NCBI GenBank assembly: GCA_936941155.1
Contig: CAKZJE010000019.1
Span: forward strand, 27,925-91,924
Reading direction: 5' to 3'
Source: an uncultured Methylomonas sp.
GTDB lineage: Bacteria > Pseudomonadota > Gammaproteobacteria > Methylococcales > Methylomonadaceae
DNA: 64,000 bases
This document shows, in pieces, positions 54,501 to 62,593 of the stretch. Each line of letters starts with the position of its first letter. Position 1 is the first letter of the stretch. The position numbers were made by a program, and so were the translations under genes. The notes under the pieces were generated by a model, which saw only the letters and a list, made by a program, of their open reading frames with translations, had not been told where the DNA came from and searched no databases.

Positions 54501-54889
54501 TAGAGCTCACAGAAAGTTTAATTCTGCATAATGTGGAATTAAACATTCATATTATGAATACCTTGCGAGAAAAAGGTATCAAATTTTCCATTGATGATTT
54601 TGGTTCAGGTTATTCCTCATTAGCCTGTTTAACGCAATTGCCACTCGACCAACTCAAAATAGATCATACTTTTATTAATAATATTGGCATCACATCATCT
54701 GACTCCATGATTGTGCAAACCATTATTGGCATGGGCAATAATTTAGGGATAGAAGTGATTGCAAAAGGGGTTGAAAACCAAGAACAGCAAAAATTCTTGG
54801 AAAAACACGGTTGTTCGCGTTGCCAAGGCTATTTATTCGGTCAACTCGCCCCGCTTGCAGAATTTAAACTTGAACTTAAAGGAAATTAA
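51548..54889 (+). CDS. MASE1-PAS-PAS-PAS-GGDEF-EAL protein, predicted diguanylate cyclase
   Basis: 1113 residues. An N-terminal MASE1 membrane sensor (about 10-300, eight or so helices, with SVLWPGSGLALGALLVGG), then PAS domains near 308-420, 428-550 and 552-675. The GGDEF domain is intact (GGDEF 762-766, LARL-type context VARLGGDEF). The EAL domain looks inactive: EAL is EVF (894-896), and the catalytic AEGVE motif reads AKGVE with Lys1073 for the proposed general-base Glu. Its last 560 residues are closely paralogous to the next gene. Predicted output is c-di-GMP synthesis. No clear ribosome site; the start is tentative. Confidence 0.88.
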   Translation: MFTNPLSFLMILISCLKQLGIATLYFLFGYIIHHYLISNGIVSVLWPGSGLALGALLVGGKRYIVGVMLGAFTLNFISHESVWAIAGMTLANGIEAFCGVWLLKHDNNFSSLDNLSSYLQLIILGGACSVVGSMIGAMSLLLADVITTEHYFQSMVRWWMGDTLGVALITPLVLAWCHPASETLSYKKSLENFFLVSITFVVGQMIFLGWWPQEILIVPPKGFVMFLFISWVAIRAGVRATTFTLNIIAVQALAGAYLEVGYFSADIQLYNLYTYWLFTLIISLVGMALTTYVEEIKTALQGLQLKDSALNAAANGIVITDIKGKIEWANQAFSELTGFNIKEIYSHHPQELLELGKQSPEYYHALWETILANRVWHGELTNRRKDGSLYDEEMTITPLANKKGKITHFVAVKQDITQRKQTELALKESHQQMFSLLNSLAEGAYGIDTKGNCTFVNQSFLQILGYDSPDEIVGKHIHGLIHHSRPDGTPYPAAECKIYAAYRENQEIHISNEVFWRKDGLSVPVEYWSRPIIIEGVMMGAIATFIDITKRKRAEHELRIAASVFESHEGMFVTDADNVILRVNHAFTNITGYSAAEAVGKNPNLLKSNRHNNAFYAAIWECVLHAGSWEGDIWNKRKNGEVYPQHLTITAVNDQNNVLTNYIAIFNDITESKKAMEEIERLAFYDPLTNLPNRRLLRERLKQALNVSHRSGKKGAVLFIDMDNFKTLNDSLGHDMGDLLLKQVAQRLKDCVRKHDTVARLGGDEFVVMLEGLSHQHPEAALQTENIGNKILANLNKPYQLVKHIYHSTPSIGATFFNGLEKEIDELLKQADIAMYQAKTSGRNALRFFDPQMQVNINARVALEANLRLAITEQQFELYYQPQIQHHHTIIGVEVFLRWHHPEQGLLTPADFISLAEETGLILPIGQWVLETACAQIKDWAKHPSTAGLQVAVNISPKQFRQANFVEQLCETLSRNAINPARLTLELTESLILHNVELNIHIMNTLREKGIKFSIDDFGSGYSSLACLTQLPLDQLKIDHTFINNIGITSSDSMIVQTIIGMGNNLGIEVIAKGVENQEQQKFLEKHGCSRCQGYLFGQLAPLAEFKLELKGN

Positions 54890-54983
54890 AAATGCACCAC
54901 TACACATCAGACAATGCCATTTTTTCTTATTTCCAAGTTATGACTAAATGGGTTAGAGAAAGCTTTTTTTATCAGGAACTTGC

Positions 54984-57749
54984 ATGAACACCGTTTATTC
55001 CTCAGGACTTGAAAAAATCAGTACCTTCCGATTGTGGCTATTGGCAATTGTTATTTCAGTGCTGCTTGCTGAAACCGTCACCGCCATCATGGAAATCTTA
55101 CTTAAAGGTGTTGTCACTTATGATTATCTATTAACAGGACTTGTCACTTCGGTATTAGTTGCTGCATTGGTGGTTGGCATGGTGTGTGATTTTCTCAATC
55201 GCTTATCTGAAGCCCAGCAAGACAATGCAAACTTACAATCCACGATTAATGATCTCACCTTGGCTAAACATACTTTGCAAGAAAACGAAGAGATTTTGCA
55301 AACGTTTATGGATAACACCAATACCTTGATTTTTATGAAAAATTTAAAAGGAGAGTATATTTTTGTCAATCGCAGGTTTGAAGAGTTATTCGGGATTTCT
55401 AATGTGAATCTTAATGGGAAAACTGACTGTCAGATGTTTTCTGAAAAAGATGCCAACACTTTTTCCGAAAACGATCAACAAGTTATCTCATCAGGAGAGG
55501 CAATTAGTGTAGAAGAATCGGTTTATGATGCGCACGGCGTTCTGCGTACTTATGTGTGTGTAAAATTTCCACTGCGCAAACCCTCTGGGGAAATTTATGC
55601 CATTTGCGGTGTTGCAACCGATATTAGCGTGTTAAAACAAAGTGAAGATGAGTTAGCTAAAAACAATAAACGCTTGAATGCGTTGATTGAAGCCATTCCT
55701 GATGCCATATTTTTAAAAGATGGCGATAGCCGCTGGTTGATTACCAACGAGCTTGCCAAACAATTATTTCAACTGAATTCCATTCCTTGGCACGGCAAAA
55801 CAGAAATGGAATTAGCAGATTTACATCCCGAATTTCGCACCGCCCATGAAACCTGTTTAATTGATGACGAAAAAACGTGGGAAGCAGGCTGCCTTACCTT
55901 GTTTTCTGAAACAGTGGTGCAAGAAGATGGTTCGGAATTGTATTTTGAAGTGCGAAAAATGCCGGTTTTTGATAAAAATGGCGACAGACAAGCTTTGGTG
56001 ATTATTGGTCGCGATATTACAGAACGTAAACGCGCCGAAGATCAATTGCGGATTGCTGCTGCAACCTTTGAAACCCATGAAGCGATTATGATTACCGATG
56101 CTAACGCCAATATTATTCGGGTGAATCGCGCATTTGAAAAAATTACCGGCTACAGTGCAGACGAAGTGATCGGCAAAAATCCAAGAATTCTGAAATCAGG
56201 GCAACATGACCGAGCCTTTTACGAAAAAATGTGGCAAAGCGTTTTATCCGGCTCATGGAGTGGTGAAATGTGGGATAAACGCAAAAACGGCATTATCTAT
56301 CCTAAGCAAGTCACCATTACGGCAGTTAAAAATTCGAAAGGTGAAATTACGCAATTTGTCTCTATTTTCAATGATATAACTTCCCGCAAACTAGCAGAAG
56401 AAGAAATTAAATATCTTGCCTTTTTTGATCCACTGACAGATTTGCCTAATAGACGGCTATTGCAAGATAGATTAAAACCCGCGCTTGCCAGCAGTCATTA
56501 CAATCTTAAAAAAGGCGCGTTATTGTTTATAGATATGGATAACTTTAAATCCATCAACGATACGCTGGGGCATGATATGGGCGATTTATTGCTGCAACAA
56601 GTTGCCCATCGTCTGGATTCCTGTGTGCGTGAATCGGATACGGTGGCGCGTTTTGGCGGCGATGAATTTGTAGTGATGTTAGAAGGACTTAGCACGAAAA
56701 CGCTTGAGGCGGTTGCACAAACCGAAGTGGTGGCAGAAAAAATTTTAGCAGTGCTCAATCGCCCTTATCAATTGCGCAATTATGATTATCATTGCACACC
56801 CAGTATTGGCGCAATTTTGTTCAGCGGGCACGAAAAAAGCATTGATGAACTGATCAAACAAGCTGATATTGCCATGTATCAAGCCAAAAATTCAGGACGC
56901 AATACCCTGCGTTTTTTTGACCCACAGATGCAGGCAACAGTCACAGCGCGGGTCACAATGGAAGCGGATTTGCGTTCCGCCTTAGCAAATAATCAACTTG
57001 AGCTGTACTATCAACTGCAATCCACACACGATAGATCAGCGATTGGCGCAGAAGTTCTGCTACGCTGGCATCATCCGCAACACGGCATGATTCCTCCTGC
57101 TAATTTTATCCCTTTAGCCGAAGAAACAGGTTTGATTTTAGAAATTGGGCATTGGGTGCTGAAAACAGCGTGTGCTCAAATCAAACTGTGGGAAAAAAAT
57201 GAGCATACTCGGCATTTGCAATTAGCCGTAAATGTCAGCCCTAAACAATTTCGCCAGCCCGAATTTGTTGAGCAAGTTTCACAGATTATTGTTGAAAGTG
57301 GCATTCAACCGGATAAGTTGAAACTGGAGCTTACCGAAAGCTTGTTATTAGACAATGTGACTGAAACTATTCAAAGAATGCACGAACTGCGTGGAATTGG
57401 GGTGCGGTTTTCTATGGATGATTTTGGCACAGGATATTCTTCTTTGGCATATTTAACCCAACTGCCACTCGATCAGCTGAAAATAGATCAATCGTTTGTG
57501 CGCAATATCGGCGTGAAACCTTCCGATGCGGTGATTGTGCAAACCATTATTGGGATGTCACATAACTTGGGGATTGAGGTGATTGCCGAAGGTGTGGAAA
57601 CCGAAGCGCAACGTGCTTTTTTAGAATTACATAACTGTGGATTATGTCAGGGCTATTTTTTCGCAAAACCGATGTTGCTTGCAGAATTTGAAATTGTCAT
57701 TGCCTCTGCTTATCTGGATAGCGAAATCATCAAACGATCCTCAACTTAA
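54984..57749 (+). CDS. Membrane PAS-PAS-PAS-GGDEF-EAL protein
   Basis: 921 residues. Two TM helices (LWLLAIVISVLLAETV and GLVTSVLVAALVVGMVCDFL) precede a short coiled coil, then three PAS domains (about 105-225, 230-355, 357-478), GGDEF (motif 558-562, intact) and EAL. In the EAL domain, EAL is EVL (690-692) and the usual YQPQ is YQLQ. AEGVE, the NVSPKQF Asn, LELTES and DDFGTG are all kept, so hydrolysis may survive. The C-terminal two thirds mirror the preceding gene, indicating a tandem duplication with exchanged sensor halves. Confidence 0.88.
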   Translation: MNTVYSSGLEKISTFRLWLLAIVISVLLAETVTAIMEILLKGVVTYDYLLTGLVTSVLVAALVVGMVCDFLNRLSEAQQDNANLQSTINDLTLAKHTLQENEEILQTFMDNTNTLIFMKNLKGEYIFVNRRFEELFGISNVNLNGKTDCQMFSEKDANTFSENDQQVISSGEAISVEESVYDAHGVLRTYVCVKFPLRKPSGEIYAICGVATDISVLKQSEDELAKNNKRLNALIEAIPDAIFLKDGDSRWLITNELAKQLFQLNSIPWHGKTEMELADLHPEFRTAHETCLIDDEKTWEAGCLTLFSETVVQEDGSELYFEVRKMPVFDKNGDRQALVIIGRDITERKRAEDQLRIAAATFETHEAIMITDANANIIRVNRAFEKITGYSADEVIGKNPRILKSGQHDRAFYEKMWQSVLSGSWSGEMWDKRKNGIIYPKQVTITAVKNSKGEITQFVSIFNDITSRKLAEEEIKYLAFFDPLTDLPNRRLLQDRLKPALASSHYNLKKGALLFIDMDNFKSINDTLGHDMGDLLLQQVAHRLDSCVRESDTVARFGGDEFVVMLEGLSTKTLEAVAQTEVVAEKILAVLNRPYQLRNYDYHCTPSIGAILFSGHEKSIDELIKQADIAMYQAKNSGRNTLRFFDPQMQATVTARVTMEADLRSALANNQLELYYQLQSTHDRSAIGAEVLLRWHHPQHGMIPPANFIPLAEETGLILEIGHWVLKTACAQIKLWEKNEHTRHLQLAVNVSPKQFRQPEFVEQVSQIIVESGIQPDKLKLELTESLLLDNVTETIQRMHELRGIGVRFSMDDFGTGYSSLAYLTQLPLDQLKIDQSFVRNIGVKPSDAVIVQTIIGMSHNLGIEVIAEGVETEAQRAFLELHNCGLCQGYFFAKPMLLAEFEIVIASAYLDSEIIKRSST

Positions 57750-57757
57750 ATTCCCCC

Positions 57758-57925
57758 ATGAAAACACATAACCTCTTCGTCAGAACACTGATTATTGTCA
57801 CGATGATCTTATTAACAATCCTTGAAATAGGCCCTATTCCCATTACTGCTATGCTAGGTTTGTATATCGCTCTGTTTAGACCGCTTTGGTTTATTAATTT
57901 GATGGATACCCTTTACGACCGATAG
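57758..57925 (+). CDS. Small membrane protein of unknown function (55 residues)
   Basis: ATG 57758 to TAG 57925. Two hydrophobic stretches (TLIIVTMILLTILEIGPIPI and MLGLYIALFRPLWFINLM) make it a likely integral membrane micro-protein; it ends TLYDR. The composition is that of a real membrane protein and it fills almost the whole gap between the EAL gene and polA. No ribosome site is obvious. I recall similar short proteins in related gammaproteobacteria but cannot name a family. Confidence 0.55.
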   Translation: MKTHNLFVRTLIIVTMILLTILEIGPIPITAMLGLYIALFRPLWFINLMDTLYDR

Positions 57926-57989
57926 CTCAAAAAATCGCCGCAGTCATTCGCTATAATCTGCTTTTTCTCCTCGCAAAACTTAAATCACC

Positions 57990-60761
57990 ATGTCCAATCC
58001 TTCATCTAAACGCCTGATTTTAATTGATGGCTCTTCCTTTCTATTCCGTGCGTATCACGCAGTCCCATCGTTAAGCAATAAAGCCGGAATGCCGACCAAT
58101 GCGATTTATGGCGTAGCGAATATGTTGCGCAAACTCATTGCCGATTATCAAACCGAGTATTTCACGGTGGTTTTTGACGCAAAAGGCAAAACCTTTCGCC
58201 ATGATTTATACCCTAAATATAAAGCCAATCGTCCGCCGATGTTGGATGATTTGCGGGTGCAAATTGAGCCGTTACACAACCTTATTCGCGCAATGGGTTT
58301 GCCGTTAATTATCGAATCAGGTGTCGAAGCCGATGACGTGCTGGGCGCATTAGCACAACAAGCCGCAGCGCAAGGTTTTGAAGTCATCATTTCAACGGGT
58401 GATAAGGATATGGCGCAATTAGTCACCGAGCAGATTATTTTGGAAGATAGCATGACGGGCAAAGCGCGAATGGATATTGCTGGCGTGATTGAAAAATTCG
58501 GCGTGAAACCAGCGCAAATTGTGGATTATCTCGCGCTGATGGGCGACGCTTCCGACAATATTCCAGGTGTGCCAAAAGTCGGTGCAAAAACAGCGGCAAA
58601 ATGGTTAGCGCAATATGAAAGTTTGGATAATTTGATAGCGAATGCCGATAAAGTGACCGGAAAAGTCGGTGAAAATCTACGCGCCAGTTTGGAACAACTG
58701 CCGTTATCGCGGCAATTAACTACGATTAGAACCGATTTGAATTTACCGTATTCGTTGGAAGATTTGAAAAGTCAGAAACCGAACCATGCCGAATTAAAAC
58801 AAATGGTTGCCGAATTAGGTTTTAATTCTTGGTTAAAACAATTGGAGACTGAGCCAGACCTTCCAGGTTTTAAAAACCTGGAAGGTCTAAATAGCGAGCC
58901 TACGCAAGAAGAAGACCTGACAGGTTTGCAAAACCAATCAACTGTAGAAATAACCAAAGATTATCAAACCATTCTCACTCAACAACAATTGGATGAATGG
59001 TTAGCAAAATTACACGCCGCGCCGTTGTTCGCATTTGACACTGAAACGACCAGTTTAAATTACAGTGAAGCGCAAATTGTTGGTATTTCGTTTGCGGTGG
59101 AAATCGGCACGGCGGCGTACTTGCCCTTAGCGCATGATTATGTGAACGCACCGCAGCAACTTAATCGGGAAGCGGTGTTAGAACAATTCAAACCCTTGTT
59201 AGAAGATGAAACGAAGCCAAAACTCGGACAAAATCTGAAATATGACGCGCATGTGTTAGCCAATCACGGCATCACCATGCGCGGGATGTTGCACGATACC
59301 ATGCTCGAATCTTACGTTCTGAACAGCACTGCGACTCGGCATAATATGGATGATTTAGCCAAATATTATTTAGGCGTGGACACCATTAGTTACGAGGATG
59401 TTGCTGGAAAAGGCGCAAAACAGATTTTATTTTCCGAAGTCGCGCTGGAACAAGCCGCACCTTACGCGGCGGAAGATGCCGACATCACTTTGCGTTTGCA
59501 TGAAACGTTATTCGCTAAATTACAAGAATTTGAGTGTTTAAATAAAATTTACCATCAGTTAGAAATTCCATTATTGCCTGTTTTATTGCGGATGGAGCAA
59601 AACGGCGTGTTGATTGATTGCGATATGTTGGCACAACAAAGCATGGAACTTTCCAGTCAGATTTGCTCACTCGAACAACACGCGCACGATTTGGCCGGAC
59701 AAGCCTTTAATCTAGCCTCGCCGAAACAAATTCAAACGATTTTTTACGAGCAAATGGGCTTGCCCATTCTTAAAAAAACCCCGAAAGGTCAACCTTCGAC
59801 TGATGAATCGGTTTTAGAAGAATTGGCGTTGGAATATCCGTTGCCAAAACTGATTTTAGAACATCGAAGCCTTAGCAAACTCAAATCCACTTATACGGAT
59901 AAATTGCCGCAACAAATCAATCCGAAAACGGGGCGTGTGCATACTTCGTATCATCAAGCAGTCGCAGCAACAGGGCGACTTTCTTCGTCTGAACCGAATT
60001 TACAAAACATTCCCATCCGTACCGCAGAAGGACGTAAAATTCGCCAAGCCTTTATTGCGCCGCAGGGTTGGAAAATTCTTGCCGCCGATTATTCGCAAAT
60101 TGAACTACGCATCATGGCGCATTTGTCGCAGGACGCGGGATTGCTCACGGCGTTTTCCAATAATCAAGATATTCACACCGCAACCGCAGCAGAAGTATTT
60201 GAAGTTGCGCCGGAACACGTCACCACTGATTTGCGCCGCTCGGCAAAAGCGATTAATTTCGGCTTGATTTACGGCATGTCGGCGTTTGGTTTAGCGCAGC
60301 AATTGGGCATCGGGCGCAGCGAAGCGCAAACCTATATCAACCTGTATTTTGAACGTTATCCGGGCGTGAAAGCGTATATGGATAACACCCGCGAATTGGC
60401 GAAACAGCAGGGTTTTGTGGAAACAATTTTAGGGCGGCGGCTGTATTTGCCGGAGATTAATTCGCGGAACAATGCCTTGCGCCAATATGCTGAACGTACA
60501 GCGATTAACGCGCCGATGCAAGGTACAGCTGCGGATATTATTAAATTAGCGATGCTGGCAACCGATGCTTGGATTGAATCCGCGCAGCTACCCGTGAAAA
60601 TGCTGATGCAAGTGCATGATGAGTTAGTGTTTGAAGTGCGCGAGGATTATTTAAGCGCGGCAAGCGATAATATCAGAGAAATCATGTGTGCGGCGTTGCA
60701 ACTGGATGTGCCGCTGGTGGTTGATATTGGCATTGGTGAAAATTGGGATGAGGCGCATTAA
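57990..60761 (+). CDS. polA: DNA polymerase I
   Basis: 923 residues (E. coli 928). 5' nuclease domain about 1-285 (LILIDGSSFLFRAYHAV, VFDAKGKTFRHDLYPKYKAN, SGVEADDVLG, GDASDNIPGVP). 3'-5' exonuclease about 330-520 with FAFDTETTSLNY intact. Polymerase domain with TGRLSSSEPNLQNIPIRT, the metal site DYSQIELRIMAHLSQD, KAINFGLIYGMSAFGLA and MQVHDELVFEV. Between the first two domains the linker carries an in-frame palindromic repeat (58856-58888, residues 289-300, DLPGFKNLEGL). A half repeat follows at 58913-58929 (DLTGL). Both sit in the flexible junction before the Klenow part. Confidence 0.96.
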   Translation: MSNPSSKRLILIDGSSFLFRAYHAVPSLSNKAGMPTNAIYGVANMLRKLIADYQTEYFTVVFDAKGKTFRHDLYPKYKANRPPMLDDLRVQIEPLHNLIRAMGLPLIIESGVEADDVLGALAQQAAAQGFEVIISTGDKDMAQLVTEQIILEDSMTGKARMDIAGVIEKFGVKPAQIVDYLALMGDASDNIPGVPKVGAKTAAKWLAQYESLDNLIANADKVTGKVGENLRASLEQLPLSRQLTTIRTDLNLPYSLEDLKSQKPNHAELKQMVAELGFNSWLKQLETEPDLPGFKNLEGLNSEPTQEEDLTGLQNQSTVEITKDYQTILTQQQLDEWLAKLHAAPLFAFDTETTSLNYSEAQIVGISFAVEIGTAAYLPLAHDYVNAPQQLNREAVLEQFKPLLEDETKPKLGQNLKYDAHVLANHGITMRGMLHDTMLESYVLNSTATRHNMDDLAKYYLGVDTISYEDVAGKGAKQILFSEVALEQAAPYAAEDADITLRLHETLFAKLQEFECLNKIYHQLEIPLLPVLLRMEQNGVLIDCDMLAQQSMELSSQICSLEQHAHDLAGQAFNLASPKQIQTIFYEQMGLPILKKTPKGQPSTDESVLEELALEYPLPKLILEHRSLSKLKSTYTDKLPQQINPKTGRVHTSYHQAVAATGRLSSSEPNLQNIPIRTAEGRKIRQAFIAPQGWKILAADYSQIELRIMAHLSQDAGLLTAFSNNQDIHTATAAEVFEVAPEHVTTDLRRSAKAINFGLIYGMSAFGLAQQLGIGRSEAQTYINLYFERYPGVKAYMDNTRELAKQQGFVETILGRRLYLPEINSRNNALRQYAERTAINAPMQGTAADIIKLAMLATDAWIESAQLPVKMLMQVHDELVFEVREDYLSAASDNIREIMCAALQLDVPLVVDIGIGENWDEAH
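58856..58888. repeat. Family B palindrome inside polA
   Basis: Perfect 16-bp arms AGACCTTCCAGGTTTT and complement around one A. It is translated in the same phase as the second murE copy, giving LPGFKNLEGL in both proteins. Confidence 0.93.
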
Positions 60762-60842
60762 AGTCTCTGTTATCTAAAACTTTACATACATACATGCAAA
60801 AGACATAATCCTCTTTTTTATCACAATATCAAGGGGGATATG

Positions 60843-61199
60843 ATGGCGTATATAAAACCGGAAACAGTTTTAAGTCCTAAAGGTTCGGTTGCTAATTTGA
60901 ATGTGTTGCACAACAACGGCTCTTGGTCGGTGGCGGAGTTAAATTGGAATGGTCAACCCTCTTTAGGTGTGCGTTGGAATGGCAGCGACAATGAAACTGG
61001 CGTAGGAACGCCACAAAGCCGCGGATTGCCAATGTGGTTTATTGTGCCAACAGAATTAGCCTCTGTAATTAAAGAATCTTTACCGAAAAAAACGGATATG
61101 GAATTGGCTTATGAAGCGATGGCACACGATGAGTTGCGCGAAACGCAAGCATTAGACTGGTGTAACTCATTGATTGGAGAGAGTGATGCAGCGCGGTGA
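60843..61199 (+). CDS. Unknown protein preceding a MazF-type toxin, possible antitoxin
   Basis: 118 residues from the second of two adjacent ATGs (60840 and 60843; AGGGGG upstream spaces better to 60843). The N-terminal 75 residues form a beta-rich Trp-containing domain: GSWSVAELNWNGQPSLGVRW, then PQSRGLPMWFIVPTEL. The C-terminal 35 residues are helical and acidic. It does not look like AbrB/MazE or any antitoxin fold I know. Its last 14 bp overlap the toxin gene, the arrangement expected of a toxin-antitoxin pair. Confidence 0.65.
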   Translation: MAYIKPETVLSPKGSVANLNVLHNNGSWSVAELNWNGQPSLGVRWNGSDNETGVGTPQSRGLPMWFIVPTELASVIKESLPKKTDMELAYEAMAHDELRETQALDWCNSLIGESDAAR

Positions 61200-61512
61200 A
61201 ATTTGGTGGGTAAATTTTGACCCCGCGATTGGCAGCGAAATTAAAAAAACGCGCCCCGCCATTATTATCAGCAACGATATAGCGAATCGTGTTTTAAATC
61301 GTTTGCAGGTAATTCCGTTAAGCACGCAACAAACCGATAAAATTTATCCTGCTGAAACCTTAATCATGCTGGATAACAAACCCTGCAAAGCCATGGCTGA
61401 CCAAATAATGACCGTTGATAAGCGGCGGTTATCAAATAGGGAAGCAAAACTCACCGCCGATGAAATGCGTGCGCTTGAAAAAGTGATTTTATTGCAATTA
61501 GGTATTGGGTAA
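61186..61512 (+). CDS. MazF/PemK-family endoribonuclease toxin
   Basis: 108 residues from ATG 61186, with GGAGAG just upstream. Family motifs: MQRGEIWWVNFDPAIGSEIK, KTRPAIIISND, VIPLSTQ, and KPCKAMADQIMTVDKRRLS. MazF toxins cut mRNA at short sequences. The conserved Arg of KTRP and the Thr/Ser region of IPLST are present, so activity is plausible. It is paired with the atypical upstream gene through a 14-bp overlap. Confidence 0.88.
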   Translation: MQRGEIWWVNFDPAIGSEIKKTRPAIIISNDIANRVLNRLQVIPLSTQQTDKIYPAETLIMLDNKPCKAMADQIMTVDKRRLSNREAKLTADEMRALEKVILLQLGIG

Positions 61513-61544
61513 GTCATTAAAGATAAGTGTTTCGGAAAAATTTT

Positions 61545-61572
61545 GGAGTCCAAACTCGTGAGTTTGGACTCC
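61545..61572. terminator. Palindrome downstream of the MazF gene
   Basis: 13-bp perfect arms GGAGTCCAAACTC/GAGTTTGGACTCC with a 2-bp centre, 32 bp after the toxin stop. It could be a terminator stem, or one more dispersed repeat family seen only once here. Confidence 0.5.
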
Positions 61573-61690
61573 GGTTTGGTAACCCATAGCGAAAGACTTT
61601 TACGCATTCAGTTAAACAGTTGCATTTTCCGTGCATTTTTGCTTTCACGCATCAATCTCCTTCCATAAAAAATTCCACAAACAGATAAAA

Positions 61691-62563
61691 ATGACAGATA
61701 AATCGCTTGGCACATTTATTAATCCCTTCACCGATTTTGGCTTTAAAAAATTATTCGGCAGTGAAGAAAGCAAACCTTTTTTAATCAGTTTTTTAAATGA
61801 TTTATTGCCAATTACAGACAAAATTATTTCATTAGAATTTAAAAATATTGAAAAACTCGGCGTGGTAGAAGAAGACAGACGCGCGGTATTTGATATTTAC
61901 TGCTGCGATGAAAAACACAATGAATTTATTGTGGAATTGCAACGCGCTAAACAAGAGTATTTCCAAGATCGCGCGGCATATTACGCGAGTTTTTTAATTC
62001 AAGACCAAGCGAAAAAAGGTAAATGGAATTTTGAACTTACGCCGATTTATTTTATTGGCATTTTGGATTTTTCGTTAGCCAGTTTTAACGATAACAATTA
62101 TCTCCATTTTGGACAAATCAGCGATATTTATACGAAAGAAGTGATGTTTAAAAAACTCAACTTCATTTATATTGAAATGGCGAAGTTTAAAAAAAATGAG
62201 GCAGAACTCGCTAATCATTTGGAATGGTGGTTGTATTTTTTGCGCGAATTAGTCACGTTTGATGAAGTTCCGCTTGAATTTCAAGGTGATATTATTGAAG
62301 GCGCGTTTAATCTGGCTAAATTGGCAAATATGAGCCATGAAGACCGCCATGCTTATGAATTGAGTCTTAAATATTATCGGGATTTCGTGAATGTGATGGA
62401 TACAGCAAAAAAAGATGCCAGAGAGGAGGGAAAAATAGAAGGAAAAATAGAAGGCATAGTAGAGGGAAAATTAGTAACCGCTAAAAACTTGTTAGCGATG
62501 GGGCTTGATATTGAATCTATTGTTAAAGCCACAGGACTGACAAAAGAAATGATTTTGCAATAA
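61691..62563 (+). CDS. Rpn-family recombination-promoting nuclease (PD-(D/E)XK)
   Basis: 290 residues from ATG 61691; the frame is open 60 bp upstream through unrelated sequence. Rpn/putative transposase_31-like: NPFTDFGFKKLFGSEESKPF, LISFLNDLL, then the nuclease core FDIYCCDEKHNEFIVELQRA (Asp68, Glu82, Gln84) and YYASFLIQDQAKKG. The C-terminal tail has low-complexity EGKIEGKIEGIVEGK and the LLAMGLDIESIVKATGLTKE helix pair found in many family members. Rpn proteins cut DNA and raise recombination; many are horizontally spread. Confidence 0.88.
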   Translation: MTDKSLGTFINPFTDFGFKKLFGSEESKPFLISFLNDLLPITDKIISLEFKNIEKLGVVEEDRRAVFDIYCCDEKHNEFIVELQRAKQEYFQDRAAYYASFLIQDQAKKGKWNFELTPIYFIGILDFSLASFNDNNYLHFGQISDIYTKEVMFKKLNFIYIEMAKFKKNEAELANHLEWWLYFLRELVTFDEVPLEFQGDIIEGAFNLAKLANMSHEDRHAYELSLKYYRDFVNVMDTAKKDAREEGKIEGKIEGIVEGKLVTAKNLLAMGLDIESIVKATGLTKEMILQ

Positions 62564-62593
62564 CTGTTTACAAATAATAGCAAGAGATAAAAA

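Noticed and set aside
3907..58888. Repeated palindromes as a CRISPR array
   Set aside because: Copies are dispersed over tens of kilobases, not regularly spaced, and there are no cas genes.
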